This document shows, in pieces, positions 26,569 through 36,207 of a DNA stretch of 64,000 nucleotides. Positions within the stretch are counted from its first letter, which is position 1; each line of letters starts with the position of its first letter. Made by a program: the position numbers and the translations under genes. Source of the DNA: Bacteroidetes bacterium HGW-Bacteroidetes-5 (GTDB taxonomy: Bacteria; Bacteroidota; Bacteroidia; Bacteroidales; UBA932); the NCBI GenBank assembly GCA_002842515.1, contig PHDC01000001.1:1178001-1242000 (forward strand), read 5' to 3'. The notes beneath the pieces were generated by a model, which made no database searches, was not told the origin of the DNA, and saw nothing but the letters and a program-made list of their open reading frames with translations.

Positions 26569-26682
26569 AATTTGATCTTTTATAAATTAATCTCTTACAA
26601 AATAATTAATTCTAAACTGATAGTTGTATCCGTAAATAGATAATTAAAATTAAGAATTGAATAAACAGAGCGAATTATTGAC

Positions 26683-26690
26683 TACATTTG
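26683..26690 (+). promoter_or_regulatory. -7 box of the coiled-coil lipoprotein gene
   Basis: TACATTTG is an exact TAnnTTTG element 52 bases before the ATG at 26743. The -33 region is poor (TTGA about 22 bases upstream). Confidence 0.45.
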
Positions 26691-26742
26691 AGTTATTATT
26701 AGATTCGCTATAAAAACACCTAAAATACTAACCACCAACACA

Positions 26743-27633
26743 ATGAAACAGTTTTTATCACTATTGACCATTGTATTTATCCTCTCTTCGCTCACATCTT
26801 GCGTAGAGAGTTCAAAAAAATACAAAACCCTTTTGGCCCAGATGGACTCCTTAACTTTGGTTAAAGACTCTACAAGTGCAGAGCTTGAGCAGGTTTTTGA
26901 GACCTTGAACGAGGTGGAGAACGGGTTGAAATCCCTTCGCGAAGCCGAAAACATTCTGGCTCTTCAGACCCAATCGGGTAAAGAGCTTACCCTTAACACC
27001 AGAGAGCAGATGAAGTCAGATGTAGCAGCAATCAGCGAAGCAATTGCAGGTTACAAAAGTCAGATCGAGAAGCTTAAAAGTGAAAACCGTATCAAATCTG
27101 CAGAGTTTAAAAAGAGACTTGACATTCTTAGTATGGAGCTTGAGGAGAAATCTGTGTTGATTGCAGACCTTCAAAAGCAACTGGAAGAGAAGGATTCTCA
27201 ACTGAGACTTAAAACCCAGCAGATTGCAACTCTTGACCAGGCTGTGAACAACCTGCGCAGCGATGTATCTTCTCTGTCACAGGAAAAAGAGGCTCAAAAA
27301 GAGACAATTGCAACTCAAGATCAGCTCCTGAACAGTGCATTCTATATCTCAGGAACAAAAGATGAGCTTATAGCTGCCAAAGTTCTCTCTAAAGGTGGTC
27401 TATTTCGCTCTGCAAGAATCTCTTATGAGGCAGAACAAAGTGCATTTGTAAAAATAGACATAAGAGATGTTAATGAAATTAACCTGAATGCAAAAAGGGC
27501 CAAGGTTCTTTCTGTTCACCCAACAGGCACATATAGCGTTGAGCCGGATGAGAACGGGATGCAGGTAATTAAGATATCTTCACCTGCTGCATTTTGGGAG
27601 CAGACCAAGTATCTTGTAATTCAAATACAATAA
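26743..27633 (+). CDS. Coiled-coil lipoprotein, Cbp1-like
   Basis: 296 residues. Lipoprotein signal with lipobox LTSC (residue 20 is the Cys). Residues about 25-195 are heptad-rich and predicted coiled coil (QLEEKDSQLRLKTQQIATLDQAV and similar), followed by a compact C-terminal beta domain of about 95 residues beginning FYISGTKDELIAAKVL and ending TKYLVIQIQ. The layout resembles proteins annotated as Cbp1-family collagen-binding adhesins in Bacteroides; I recall that name and cannot confirm it, and binding to collagen should not be assumed. Divergent from ssb. Confidence 0.7.
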   Translation: MKQFLSLLTIVFILSSLTSCVESSKKYKTLLAQMDSLTLVKDSTSAELEQVFETLNEVENGLKSLREAENILALQTQSGKELTLNTREQMKSDVAAISEAIAGYKSQIEKLKSENRIKSAEFKKRLDILSMELEEKSVLIADLQKQLEEKDSQLRLKTQQIATLDQAVNNLRSDVSSLSQEKEAQKETIATQDQLLNSAFYISGTKDELIAAKVLSKGGLFRSARISYEAEQSAFVKIDIRDVNEINLNAKRAKVLSVHPTGTYSVEPDENGMQVIKISSPAAFWEQTKYLVIQIQ

Positions 27634-27653
27634 TAGTTTCTCACGCCATTAAT

Positions 27654-27699
27654 AACCGGGTGCCGGGCTGCATTTTGTAGATGTAGTCCGGCATTGGTT
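27654..27699 (+). other. Long imperfect hairpin between the lipoprotein and M3 genes
   Basis: TGCCGGGCTGCA (27661-27672) pairs with TGTAGTCCGGCA (27682-27693) with two G-U pairs, and outer AACC (27654-27657) pairs with GGTT (27696-27699). No T run follows, so a simple intrinsic terminator is unlikely in this direction; an RNA processing or attenuation element is possible. Confidence 0.45.
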
Positions 27700-27751
27700 G
27701 TGTGATGTCATAAATAGGCCCCTATAATAATAATCAAACAAAAAACAGAAT

Positions 27752-29875
27752 ATGAGAATTAAATCCGGAACAATTATTACAATAATAACTGTTCTTTCAA
27801 TCTACTCCTGTAACAGCAACAAAATGAAAAACACAAATCCGCTACTGATACAATCTTTAAATCCGTTTGAAGCTCCCGCTTTCGACAAAATTAGAGACGA
27901 GCACTATAAACCTGCATTCGAAGAGGCAATCGCTCTGGGAAGGGTACAGATAGACTCAATTGCAAATAATACAGATACAGCCACCTTCGAAAATACTATA
28001 GAGAAGCTGGAGTATGCCGGGAAAGTACTCTCGGGTGTAAGCTCAATATTCTTTAACCTTAACGAAGCGAATACCAACGATGTAATGCAACAGATTGCCC
28101 TGGATGTTTCGCCTCTGCTCTCGGAGTATTCAAACGACATAATGCTAAACGAAAAACTTTTCGAGAGGGTTAAGGTTGTGTATAATAAGCGGGGAGAGCT
28201 TGGCCTTAACCCCGAGCAGATTAGGTTAACAGAGGAGACCTTCAAGGGTTTTGCCCGAAACGGAGCAGACCTTAAGGGGGAGAGCAGAGATAAGTTTCGC
28301 GAGATAAATAAAGAGCTCTCGCAAATCACACTTCAGTTTGGTCAGAATGTGTTAGCCGCTACTAATAAATTTACACTTCATATCACAGACAGCTCAATGC
28401 TGGATGGTCTACCTCAGTTCGTAACAGAGGCATCGAGTGCAGAGGCAGCCGAGAGGTCCCTTCAGGGGTGGGTGTTTACACTCAACGCTCCCAGCTACGG
28501 CCCTTTTATGCAGTACAGCAATAACAGAGATCTTCGTGAGAAGATGTGGAGAGCATACAACAGTAAATCCTTCGGAGATGAATTTGACAACAGAGAAATT
28601 GTAAAAAGAGTTGTTGATCTTCGGCTTCAACGGGCAAACCTGCTAGGCTATGCGAGCCACGCAGATTATGTTCTGGAAGATAATATGGCGGGTACATCTT
28701 TGGCTGTAAATAAATTCCTGGGTGACCTTCTAGAAAAAACACTCCCATATGCAAAAAAAGAGATAGAGCAGATTCAACAATATGCCGCTCAAAATGGGTT
28801 CAATTCACAAATTATGCCGTGGGATTTCAGCTTCTGGTCTGAGAGATACAAGAGTGAGAAATATGCAATCAATGATGAGTTATTGAAACCATACTTCCAA
28901 CTGGAGAGTGTAGAGAGGGCGGTCTTCTCTCTTGCAGACTCTCTCTACGGGCTTAAATTCACTCAAAACAACTCAATACCTGTTTACCACCCGGATGTGA
29001 AGGTTTTTGAAGTTCACGATACCGGCGGTCGTTTTCTCTCTCTGCTGTATGTAGACTACTTCCCACGCGAGAGCAAACGGGGCGGAGCCTGGATGACATC
29101 ATTCCGCGAACAGTCAATTGTAGAGGGACAAGAGAAGAGACCATTTGTATCACTTGTATGTAACTTTACCAAACCAACTCCACAAAGCCCTTCTCTTCTT
29201 ACATTTTATGAGTTCAACACCCTTCTGCACGAGTTTGGTCACGCACTTCACGGTATGCTGGCAGAGGGTAACTACTCATCCCTTACAGGGACAAATGTAG
29301 TTCGTGATTTTGTTGAACTTCCATCTCAAATAATGGAAAACTGGGCAACCGAGAGCCTCTTTCTTAAATCGTTTGCAACTCACTACCAGACAGGAGAGGC
29401 AATTCCGGACGAATTGATAAAAAAGATAATTGATGCACGCAACTACCTTAGCGGCTATGGAAATGTAAGGCAGCTCACATTTGCCATAAACGATATGGCG
29501 TGGCACTCTATAACTTCGGCATCACAGATAACCGATGTTCTGGAATTTGAAAAGAGCGCAATCAAAAAGGCCCAAATTATGCCGGTTGTAGATTCGGTAT
29601 GTATCTCTACCTCCTTCGGTCACATATTCTCCGGCGGCTACTCTGCCGGCTACTACAGCTATAAATGGGCAGAGGTGCTTGAGGCAGATGCCTTCTCCCT
29701 GTTTAAAGAGAGAGGAATCTTCAACAAAGAGGTTGCAGAATCTTTCCGTAAAAACATCCTCTCAAAAGGAAACCTGGAAGATGCCGGTAAACTCTACATA
29801 AACTTTCGCTCAAGAGAGCCAAGGGCAGATGCTCTTCTGGAAAAATTCGGTATGAGCGGCAATAAAAAACTATAA
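27752..29875 (+). CDS. dcp: M3 family metallopeptidase, Dcp-like lipoprotein
   Basis: 707 residues. Lipoprotein signal with the Cys in SIYSCNSN (residue 20), so probably anchored in the envelope rather than cytoplasmic as in E. coli. Zinc motif HEFGHALHG with His493, Glu494, His497; the third ligand Glu lies about 25 residues on (ELPSQIMENW). Other M3 blocks are present: NPLLIQSLNPFEAPAFDKI at the N-terminus and FSGGYSAGYYSYKWAEVLEADAFSLF near 625-650 with the substrate-binding Tyr residues. Family members of this type release C-terminal dipeptides from peptides. A strong terminator follows, so it ends its transcript. Confidence 0.9.
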   Translation: MRIKSGTIITIITVLSIYSCNSNKMKNTNPLLIQSLNPFEAPAFDKIRDEHYKPAFEEAIALGRVQIDSIANNTDTATFENTIEKLEYAGKVLSGVSSIFFNLNEANTNDVMQQIALDVSPLLSEYSNDIMLNEKLFERVKVVYNKRGELGLNPEQIRLTEETFKGFARNGADLKGESRDKFREINKELSQITLQFGQNVLAATNKFTLHITDSSMLDGLPQFVTEASSAEAAERSLQGWVFTLNAPSYGPFMQYSNNRDLREKMWRAYNSKSFGDEFDNREIVKRVVDLRLQRANLLGYASHADYVLEDNMAGTSLAVNKFLGDLLEKTLPYAKKEIEQIQQYAAQNGFNSQIMPWDFSFWSERYKSEKYAINDELLKPYFQLESVERAVFSLADSLYGLKFTQNNSIPVYHPDVKVFEVHDTGGRFLSLLYVDYFPRESKRGGAWMTSFREQSIVEGQEKRPFVSLVCNFTKPTPQSPSLLTFYEFNTLLHEFGHALHGMLAEGNYSSLTGTNVVRDFVELPSQIMENWATESLFLKSFATHYQTGEAIPDELIKKIIDARNYLSGYGNVRQLTFAINDMAWHSITSASQITDVLEFEKSAIKKAQIMPVVDSVCISTSFGHIFSGGYSAGYYSYKWAEVLEADAFSLFKERGIFNKEVAESFRKNILSKGNLEDAGKLYINFRSREPRADALLEKFGMSGNKKL

Positions 29876-29914
29876 TTCTTAATTACAAGCAGGCAGATTT
29901 TTTGCTTTTTCTTT

Positions 29915-29949
29915 GCTCTCTTCGATATTGATATTGAAGAGAGCTTTTT
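29915..29949 (+). terminator. Intrinsic terminator after the M3 gene
   Basis: GCTCTCTTC (29915-29923) and GAAGAGAGC (29936-29944) form a perfect 9-bp stem with a 12-base loop, followed directly by TTTTT. Confidence 0.85.
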
Positions 29950-30255
29950 AATCCTCTTACTCCTTGAATATCTGCCTCAGAGGCCAATTAAAACTGATAC
30001 CGATATGTAATTTTTTTATTATTTTTAATCAATAATTCTTCCATTGACAAAAAAAATTTTTACCTTGCAAATCTATATTGGGATTAGGATTCAGAGATTT
30101 TTTACTATAAATATTTATTATCTATTATGATAGCTAAACTATTATAATTTATTATGAGGTAGATAGCAACTTGCTCTTGAATATTTTTAGATAACCCTTT
30201 ATAAAAAAACTTCGCACTAACGCTACTTACTATACTTAACTTAATTATCTAAACT
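29950..30255. other. AT-rich upstream region of the second receptor operon
   Basis: 306 bases with no coding character. It must hold the promoter of the second TonB triad, but no exact TAnnTTTG box is visible; the nearest is TATATTGG around 30073-30083, one base off. Several short AT-rich palindromic stretches occur between 30110 and 30170. The length leaves room for a regulated 5' leader. Confidence 0.4.
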
Positions 30256-33126
30256 ATGAAAAGGAAACTATTGGTGTTTTTTCTCTTCTGTATTGGGTTT
30301 GCAACAATTTTGCCGGCTCAGACAGCAAGGAAGCTATACTCAGTGAAAGGTTTCATTTACGAAAATGAGACAAACCTTCCCATTGAGATGGCTTTAATCT
30401 CTCTTCCAGATCTTAATCTTTGGGCAACTACCGATTCAAAAGGTATGTTTACCATTAACAAAGTTACTCCCGGTACAACCAGAATGGAGATAACCTGTTT
30501 GGGATTTCAGACTCTGGCGACAAGACTTACAATCGAGAGAGATCTGGATAGCCTTACATTTAAGCTGAAAGAGGATAACCTGAAACTTCAGTCGGTAATT
30601 GTTACAGCTACCGAAAACAGAAGCTCTCTTAACACATCCTCCAGAATGGACAGACAGGCTATTGATCACCTTCAGGTTATCAACCCTACAGACATTATGA
30701 GTCTGCTCCCCGGGGGAAAAACTGTTAACCCGAACCTAATGAGTCAGAGTATCTTCACAATAAGGGGAGGTGACGGAAACGGAACTTTCGGAACTGCCGT
30801 TGAGGTGGATGGAATCAGACTCTCAAACAACAGTGCGCTCTCCGGAGCAACCGGAGTAGATACCAGGAACCTCTCTGCATCAAACTTTGAGTCAATAGAG
30901 GTTATCACAGGGGTTCCATCCGTGGAGTACGGTGATATGACCTCTGGACTGGTTATCATTAAAAGTAAAAAAGGTCGCTCTCAGTACAATGCTACAGTTT
31001 CGCTAAACCCAACCACAAAACAGGTTTCGCTTAGCAAAGGATTTGACCTGAAAAAAGACAGAGGGGTCCTTAATGTAAATGCCGAGTATGCACACGCTTT
31101 TCAAAATCCTGTATCGCCATACACAACCTATTTTCGTAACGGATATGGACTAAGCTATACCAATACATTTAACAGAGAGGGGAAACCGCTGCAACTCAAT
31201 GTTAATGTAGGTGGGACAATAGGTCGTCAGGACTCTAAAGCAGACCCTGATGCATACAGGGATACCTGGACATCAACTGCAGATAACGCACTTAGATTCG
31301 GAGCTAGCGCTAACTGGCTTATAAACAGCAATTACATAACAAACATTGATTTCAGTATCAACGCCAGTTATAAGGACGATCTTTACAAGGATAATAAATA
31401 CTACTCCTATGCAACTATTCGTCCGGCAACTAATGCAACGGAGAGCGGATACTACGAAACCAACTATCTTCCTGCTCAGTTTTATAACCTTAAGATTATA
31501 GACAGTAAAAGTCTAAATTTTGGTGCAAACATTAAGGCCAACCTTAACAAAAGATATGGCGATATAATGAACAAGCTAAAAGTGGGTTTGGGCTGGACAA
31601 GCAGTGGTAATGTGGGTAAAGGAGAGAACTTTGAAGATAATTTATATGAGGATGGATACAGACCAAGACCTTATACAGATATTCCGTTCCTGCATAATGT
31701 AAACGCATATATAGAAGACAATGTTATAATCCCTATAGGGAAGACATCTTTGTCGCTTGTAGGCGGAGTTCGTGTCGAGGGGAACTTCATTAAAGATATG
31801 GCATATGATAATGCAATATCTGCTTCTCCAAGGTTTAACGGAAAATACACTCTGGTTGACAGAAGATCCGAAGCCGGATTTTTAAGAAACCTGAGCTTAA
31901 GAGGCGGCTGGGGTATGATGGAGAAGCTGCCGGCTCTCTCGGTTATCTATCCAATGGATAAATATAGAGACTTTCCGGTCTATTCAAAAAACTACGGAAC
32001 TCAAAACAGCTACTTCAATGTATCAAATACAACTGTTTTCCGTGACTATTTCAACCCGGATCTAAGATGGTCCAGGAGCCGTAACATTGAGGCAGGTATT
32101 GATGCAAACTTAGGCGGAGTTCAAGTTTCGTTAGTTTACTATAACAATAAAGCAAAGAATCCTTACATTACTGAAGATTATCTTGTGCCCTACTCATACA
32201 GCAAAACAAATGAAAACTTTCCTGTACCTAATAACCCTCAGTTCCGTGTAGATAAAAACACCGGAGATATCTTTGTTTTGGATAAAGATAATCCGTCATT
32301 GGGAGAGGTTCTCATTCCAAAATCTGTAACCGATACTCTATTCATTACAAACGGTATGCAGGCTAACGGAGAGCCAAGTACAAGACAAGGGGTGGAACTT
32401 ACAATGGATTTTGGAAAGATTGAATCTATCAGAACATCTTTCCGCGTAGATGCCAGGTATTCATACACAAAAGAGATCTCGGAGAAACTAAATCCATCTT
32501 ATACAAGGCAATCACACTCTACACTCCCTACAAATGCAGGAAGATCATATGAGTATGCTGCTTTCTACCTAGGAGGAACAGGCAGGTATCAAACATATAA
32601 CGGTGCTTGGGGAGACGGGCTCACAGCCAACTTTACCGCAACAACTCACATCCCTGAAATACGTATGACCATCTCTCTCAGAGTTGAGGGTACTCTTTAT
32701 GCCAGGTCTCAAAAACTCACCTACTACAATGGTAAGGAGTGGGCATTCCTTTTAGACGAAAACGGGAACAAAATGGATAGAAGCGTATATAATCAAAAGG
32801 AGTACTACTCCGGTGTATGGCCCGTAGCATATATGGGATTCGACGGAGTTGTACGTCCATTTACACAGGTTCAGGCACAGGATCCAAAATTCGGATATCT
32901 GATTGGACAGGCAAACACCGTCTACTCTTTTGTAAGAGATGGAAATGGTGCATACTTTATGTCTAATTTAAGCATTACAAAAGAGATTGGCGATTTAGCT
33001 TCACTATCTTTTTATGTTAACAACTTTACAAAAAGCAATCCATATCTGGAGAGTTGGGCTACAGGAGTTAAGGTGGCCAGAAACATTGACTTTGCATATG
33101 GAGCAACTTTAAGAATAAAATTTTAA
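30256..33126 (+). CDS. TonB-dependent outer-membrane receptor (copy 2)
   Basis: 956 residues: signal peptide to about 21, carboxypeptidase-regulatory-like domain at about 27-112, plug at about 118-235 (MDRQAIDHLQVINPTDIMSLLPG; FESIEVITGVPSVEYGDMTSGLVIIKSK), then a barrel ending GATLRIKF with the terminal Phe. The plug is closely related to copy 1 (the SVEYGD.TSG block is shared), so the two receptors are paralogues. First gene of a three-gene unit with DUF4876-like and DUF6850-like genes at 11 and 15 bases. Ligand unknown; neighbours on both sides are peptidases, which makes peptides or a peptide-derived cofactor reasonable guesses. Confidence 0.9.
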   Translation: MKRKLLVFFLFCIGFATILPAQTARKLYSVKGFIYENETNLPIEMALISLPDLNLWATTDSKGMFTINKVTPGTTRMEITCLGFQTLATRLTIERDLDSLTFKLKEDNLKLQSVIVTATENRSSLNTSSRMDRQAIDHLQVINPTDIMSLLPGGKTVNPNLMSQSIFTIRGGDGNGTFGTAVEVDGIRLSNNSALSGATGVDTRNLSASNFESIEVITGVPSVEYGDMTSGLVIIKSKKGRSQYNATVSLNPTTKQVSLSKGFDLKKDRGVLNVNAEYAHAFQNPVSPYTTYFRNGYGLSYTNTFNREGKPLQLNVNVGGTIGRQDSKADPDAYRDTWTSTADNALRFGASANWLINSNYITNIDFSINASYKDDLYKDNKYYSYATIRPATNATESGYYETNYLPAQFYNLKIIDSKSLNFGANIKANLNKRYGDIMNKLKVGLGWTSSGNVGKGENFEDNLYEDGYRPRPYTDIPFLHNVNAYIEDNVIIPIGKTSLSLVGGVRVEGNFIKDMAYDNAISASPRFNGKYTLVDRRSEAGFLRNLSLRGGWGMMEKLPALSVIYPMDKYRDFPVYSKNYGTQNSYFNVSNTTVFRDYFNPDLRWSRSRNIEAGIDANLGGVQVSLVYYNNKAKNPYITEDYLVPYSYSKTNENFPVPNNPQFRVDKNTGDIFVLDKDNPSLGEVLIPKSVTDTLFITNGMQANGEPSTRQGVELTMDFGKIESIRTSFRVDARYSYTKEISEKLNPSYTRQSHSTLPTNAGRSYEYAAFYLGGTGRYQTYNGAWGDGLTANFTATTHIPEIRMTISLRVEGTLYARSQKLTYYNGKEWAFLLDENGNKMDRSVYNQKEYYSGVWPVAYMGFDGVVRPFTQVQAQDPKFGYLIGQANTVYSFVRDGNGAYFMSNLSITKEIGDLASLSFYVNNFTKSNPYLESWATGVKVARNIDFAYGATLRIKF

Positions 33127-33137
33127 ACTAATCGGAT

Positions 33138-34403
33138 ATGAAAAAAAGTTTATACATAATATATCTACTCGCTTTCGCCACTCTCATCTGCTCCTGCCAG
33201 CAAAAATTGCAGGATTTGATAGATGAAAATCCCTATGGAGAGGGGACACGAAAGCTCAATATTAATCTTATATATCCCGACGGTTTTGAAAGCGAAAAAG
33301 CGGGAGCAGAGATTAAGGTTTTAAATCCAACCAACGGTATTGAATACAAATTATATTCAAACGACTTGGGTAAGGCTTCAATAGATCTTCAGTACGGCTT
33401 CTACCGCGTATCCGTAACAGATAAGGGTGCACCTATTTCCGGAGCTATCCCTATCTTCAACCGTAGCGTAGACCAGGTTCGTCTTATTGACACTCTAAAA
33501 GGTGACCTCAATCTTAATGTAGAACTTGCCCTCTCATATGCTGGTCAGCTTATCATTAAGGAGGTCTATTACAGAGGATGTACCGGCTTAGATCTAAAAA
33601 CTTTCCAATATGATAAATACATCACATTTTACAATAACAGCGATGAGATAGCATATCTGGACAGTGTCTGTTTCGGAATTGTAGAGCCTTACAACGCCCC
33701 TACTAATCCAACACCTTGGAGCTATCTTAGCGCAGACGGTCAGAGAGTTATCCGAGACACCATTCCTATTATCGAAGCCATCTGGCAATTCCCCGGAACA
33801 GGTAAAAGTCACCCGCTTCAACCCGGACAGGAGGTAGTCGTGGCTCTTAGTGCTGCTGTAGATCACACCATATTAAGACCAATGTCTGTTAACCTCAATG
33901 TTCCCGGCTACTGGGTGTGTTACAATCAGAGATACACAAATGCCAGTTATCACCCCTCTCCCGGACCAAATCTTGCCAACCACTGGCTGGATCTGCTTTG
34001 GAAACAGGGAACTTCAACTGCTTATCCATTTTCAACAGTAAGTCCGGCTCCGGTAATTTTCCGGATTCCTGAGGTTGGAGCTCAAGCATATATTGACAAT
34101 CCCGCCAACAGGAGTCGTAAACCGGGGACCACATCTGCAACTGAATATATTATGATTCCATCGTCCTGGGTTTTGGACGGAGTTGAGTGTTTTGATGTTA
34201 CAACCCGTAATAAACGATTCCCTGCTTCTATCGATGCAACTTTCGTAGTAATGGGAGATGCAGACAGATATCTGGGTAAAACAGTTCACAGAAATGTTGA
34301 TGAAGAGGCAACTCAAAAGGCCGGAGGAAGGATTGTTTATATGGATACAAACAACTCTGCCAATGATTTTTATGTGAGATCAAGTCAATCAATTAAAGAA
34401 TAG
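33138..34403 (+). CDS. DUF4876-like lipoprotein (copy 2)
   Basis: 421 residues. Lipobox ICSC with CQQ after the cleavage site, as in copy 1. An N-terminal Ig-like domain (about 40-125) precedes LIIKEVYYRGCTGLD...DKYITFYNNSDEIAYLDSVCFGIV and LQPGQEVVVALS, the same lamin-tail-like pattern as in copy 1. The C-terminus GGRIVYMDTNNSANDFYV matches copy 1. Identity between the two copies is modest, so the duplication is old. Likely an outer-membrane, possibly surface, partner of the receptor; function not known. Confidence 0.7.
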   Translation: MKKSLYIIYLLAFATLICSCQQKLQDLIDENPYGEGTRKLNINLIYPDGFESEKAGAEIKVLNPTNGIEYKLYSNDLGKASIDLQYGFYRVSVTDKGAPISGAIPIFNRSVDQVRLIDTLKGDLNLNVELALSYAGQLIIKEVYYRGCTGLDLKTFQYDKYITFYNNSDEIAYLDSVCFGIVEPYNAPTNPTPWSYLSADGQRVIRDTIPIIEAIWQFPGTGKSHPLQPGQEVVVALSAAVDHTILRPMSVNLNVPGYWVCYNQRYTNASYHPSPGPNLANHWLDLLWKQGTSTAYPFSTVSPAPVIFRIPEVGAQAYIDNPANRSRKPGTTSATEYIMIPSSWVLDGVECFDVTTRNKRFPASIDATFVVMGDADRYLGKTVHRNVDEEATQKAGGRIVYMDTNNSANDFYVRSSQSIKE

Positions 34404-34418
34404 TAAAAAATCAGGATT

Positions 34419-36038
34419 ATGAAAATAAAACATAAATATATATATATCTTATTTGCACTCTTTCTTTGTCAATTGGCTTTTAGCTCACAAGTTACAGGCC
34501 AAAACAAGAAGCAGATTAAAGAGAAGTGTCTGTACCACTTTGACGACCTTAGCAGGAAACAGACTTGGACAGATAGCTACAACGCTGCCGGCCTTGGGTT
34601 TATAGATTTCAATAACTCCTCTTTTATAGAGGCTTATATGGGAAAAGGGGACGGTGCTTTAGTGAAGTATAATGAATCTGACGACAATTTTAACTTCGGG
34701 TTAAGAACCGCATCCTATAAAAAAATCAACAAGACCACCTTTTTCGGTAAGATTGACTACAATAACTTTAGAGGGCAAAATATGACCTGGAGCGGCCTTA
34801 TCTATCCGGAGAGATATCTCCTCGCTGTTGCCGACAGCAGACCGGCAGAGAAGAGAAAAGAGAGCTATAAACTCAGCGGAGGATTCTCTACCCCTATTGC
34901 AACAAATCTTATATTCGGAGCTCAAATTAACTACGAAACTGCAGATCTTGCAAAGATGAAAGACCTCAGACATTTAACTAAGCTGCTTGACTTTGAAGTT
35001 ACAGGAGGTTTGATTTACAAAGCCGGGATGTTTAACATCGGTGCTAACTACTACTACAGAAAGTTCCACGAGAAGGTTACATTCTCAAAAGTAGCTGATG
35101 ATGATATTCTTTACACAGGATACCTTTTTAAAGGTCTTTGGTTCGGGATGTTCGAAAACTGGACAAACGATGCATTGAATCTCTCAAGACCATTTACAGA
35201 TGTAATAAAGGGTGGCTCTGTTCAGGTGGAGTTTCTAAAAGAGAAATTCAAGTTCCATAACGAATTCACCTATAAAAGCCAGGAGGGTTTAACAGGCCCC
35301 GGTGCAGATAAAGCATTCTCTCAATCGGAAGCTGTAACCTATGAATATAAAGGTATAGCATCTTTTGAGCAGGATCATATAAGACACTACCTAAAAGTTA
35401 ATGCCAACTATTCAGATGCATCTAACTATGATAAGGTGACAAACCAAGAGAGAATCGGCGGTATCTATGTTACCTTCTATTACGGACTAAACAAAGCTTT
35501 CTCAAGAAGATCATTTAATCTTAACGGAGAGTATGAGGTTGCTCTAGGTAAGTATAAATGTAATCCAAACTGGAATCTTAAAGCAGGATACAGCTATACT
35601 GCTCAGACCTCAATAAGTTCAATTGTCAATCCATTGTACTATACGCAAGATATTCGGGTAGCATCTGCATATGGAAAGGTAAATAAGAACTTCATACTGG
35701 ACAAAGGTATGATAGACCTCTCTCTATTGGGTGCGTACAGCTCCGGAAGCGGAATTAAGCAGAGGGAGAGTATCTCGGAAAATGCAGTTGGTATCAATTT
35801 AGATGATGTTGTGGCTACTCAGGTAACCGCTCTGCTAAACCGTGAATACGAATTTCTTACCGCAGGTAAATTCCAGGGAGAGGCCGGCTTTCGATACTCC
35901 CGTTTTGTAACTACACAGAACACTGCAGGCTCAATATATCTGGATTTGAAATACTCTTTCACAAAAGCGAAAGAGCTTAAATACCACGACGGTGACAATG
36001 CTGGTGTATTCTATATGGCTCTGGGTTATTCATTCTAG
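34419..36038 (+). CDS. DUF6850-like outer-membrane beta-barrel protein (copy 2)
   Basis: 539 residues with a signal peptide (cut near VTGQ, about residue 28). The chain is rich in alternating aromatic strands and ends FYMALGYSF with the C-terminal Phe of outer-membrane barrels. Shares with copy 1 an early motif of a tryptophan-containing strand followed by NAAGL (DSYNAAGLGFIDF here, FNTNNAAGLSLDK there). Third gene of the triad and followed by a strong terminator, so the transcript ends here. Confidence 0.7.
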   Translation: MKIKHKYIYILFALFLCQLAFSSQVTGQNKKQIKEKCLYHFDDLSRKQTWTDSYNAAGLGFIDFNNSSFIEAYMGKGDGALVKYNESDDNFNFGLRTASYKKINKTTFFGKIDYNNFRGQNMTWSGLIYPERYLLAVADSRPAEKRKESYKLSGGFSTPIATNLIFGAQINYETADLAKMKDLRHLTKLLDFEVTGGLIYKAGMFNIGANYYYRKFHEKVTFSKVADDDILYTGYLFKGLWFGMFENWTNDALNLSRPFTDVIKGGSVQVEFLKEKFKFHNEFTYKSQEGLTGPGADKAFSQSEAVTYEYKGIASFEQDHIRHYLKVNANYSDASNYDKVTNQERIGGIYVTFYYGLNKAFSRRSFNLNGEYEVALGKYKCNPNWNLKAGYSYTAQTSISSIVNPLYYTQDIRVASAYGKVNKNFILDKGMIDLSLLGAYSSGSGIKQRESISENAVGINLDDVVATQVTALLNREYEFLTAGKFQGEAGFRYSRFVTTQNTAGSIYLDLKYSFTKAKELKYHDGDNAGVFYMALGYSF

Positions 36039-36136
36039 AGGCAGATGTTGTTCAAATGTTATATGTAACTGTTAAAATGTGGCTTTGTAATTACACATTA
36101 GAGTAAAAGTTACCTTAAACATTCCATTAAAAAGAG

Positions 36137-36172
36137 AGAGGCTGTCTAAAATTAGGCAGCCTCTGCTTTTTT
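36137..36172 (+). terminator. Bidirectional terminator between convergent genes
   Basis: AGAGGCTGTCTAA (36137-36149) pairs with TTAGGCAGCCTCT (36152-36164), one G-U pair, followed by GC and six T. Read on the minus strand the stem is followed by a T run after CTC, so it can also stop the S46 gene coming from the right. Confidence 0.85.
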
Positions 36173-36207
36173 ATATAGTCGCCACTTATGCGTGGTAATC
36201 CAAAGCT

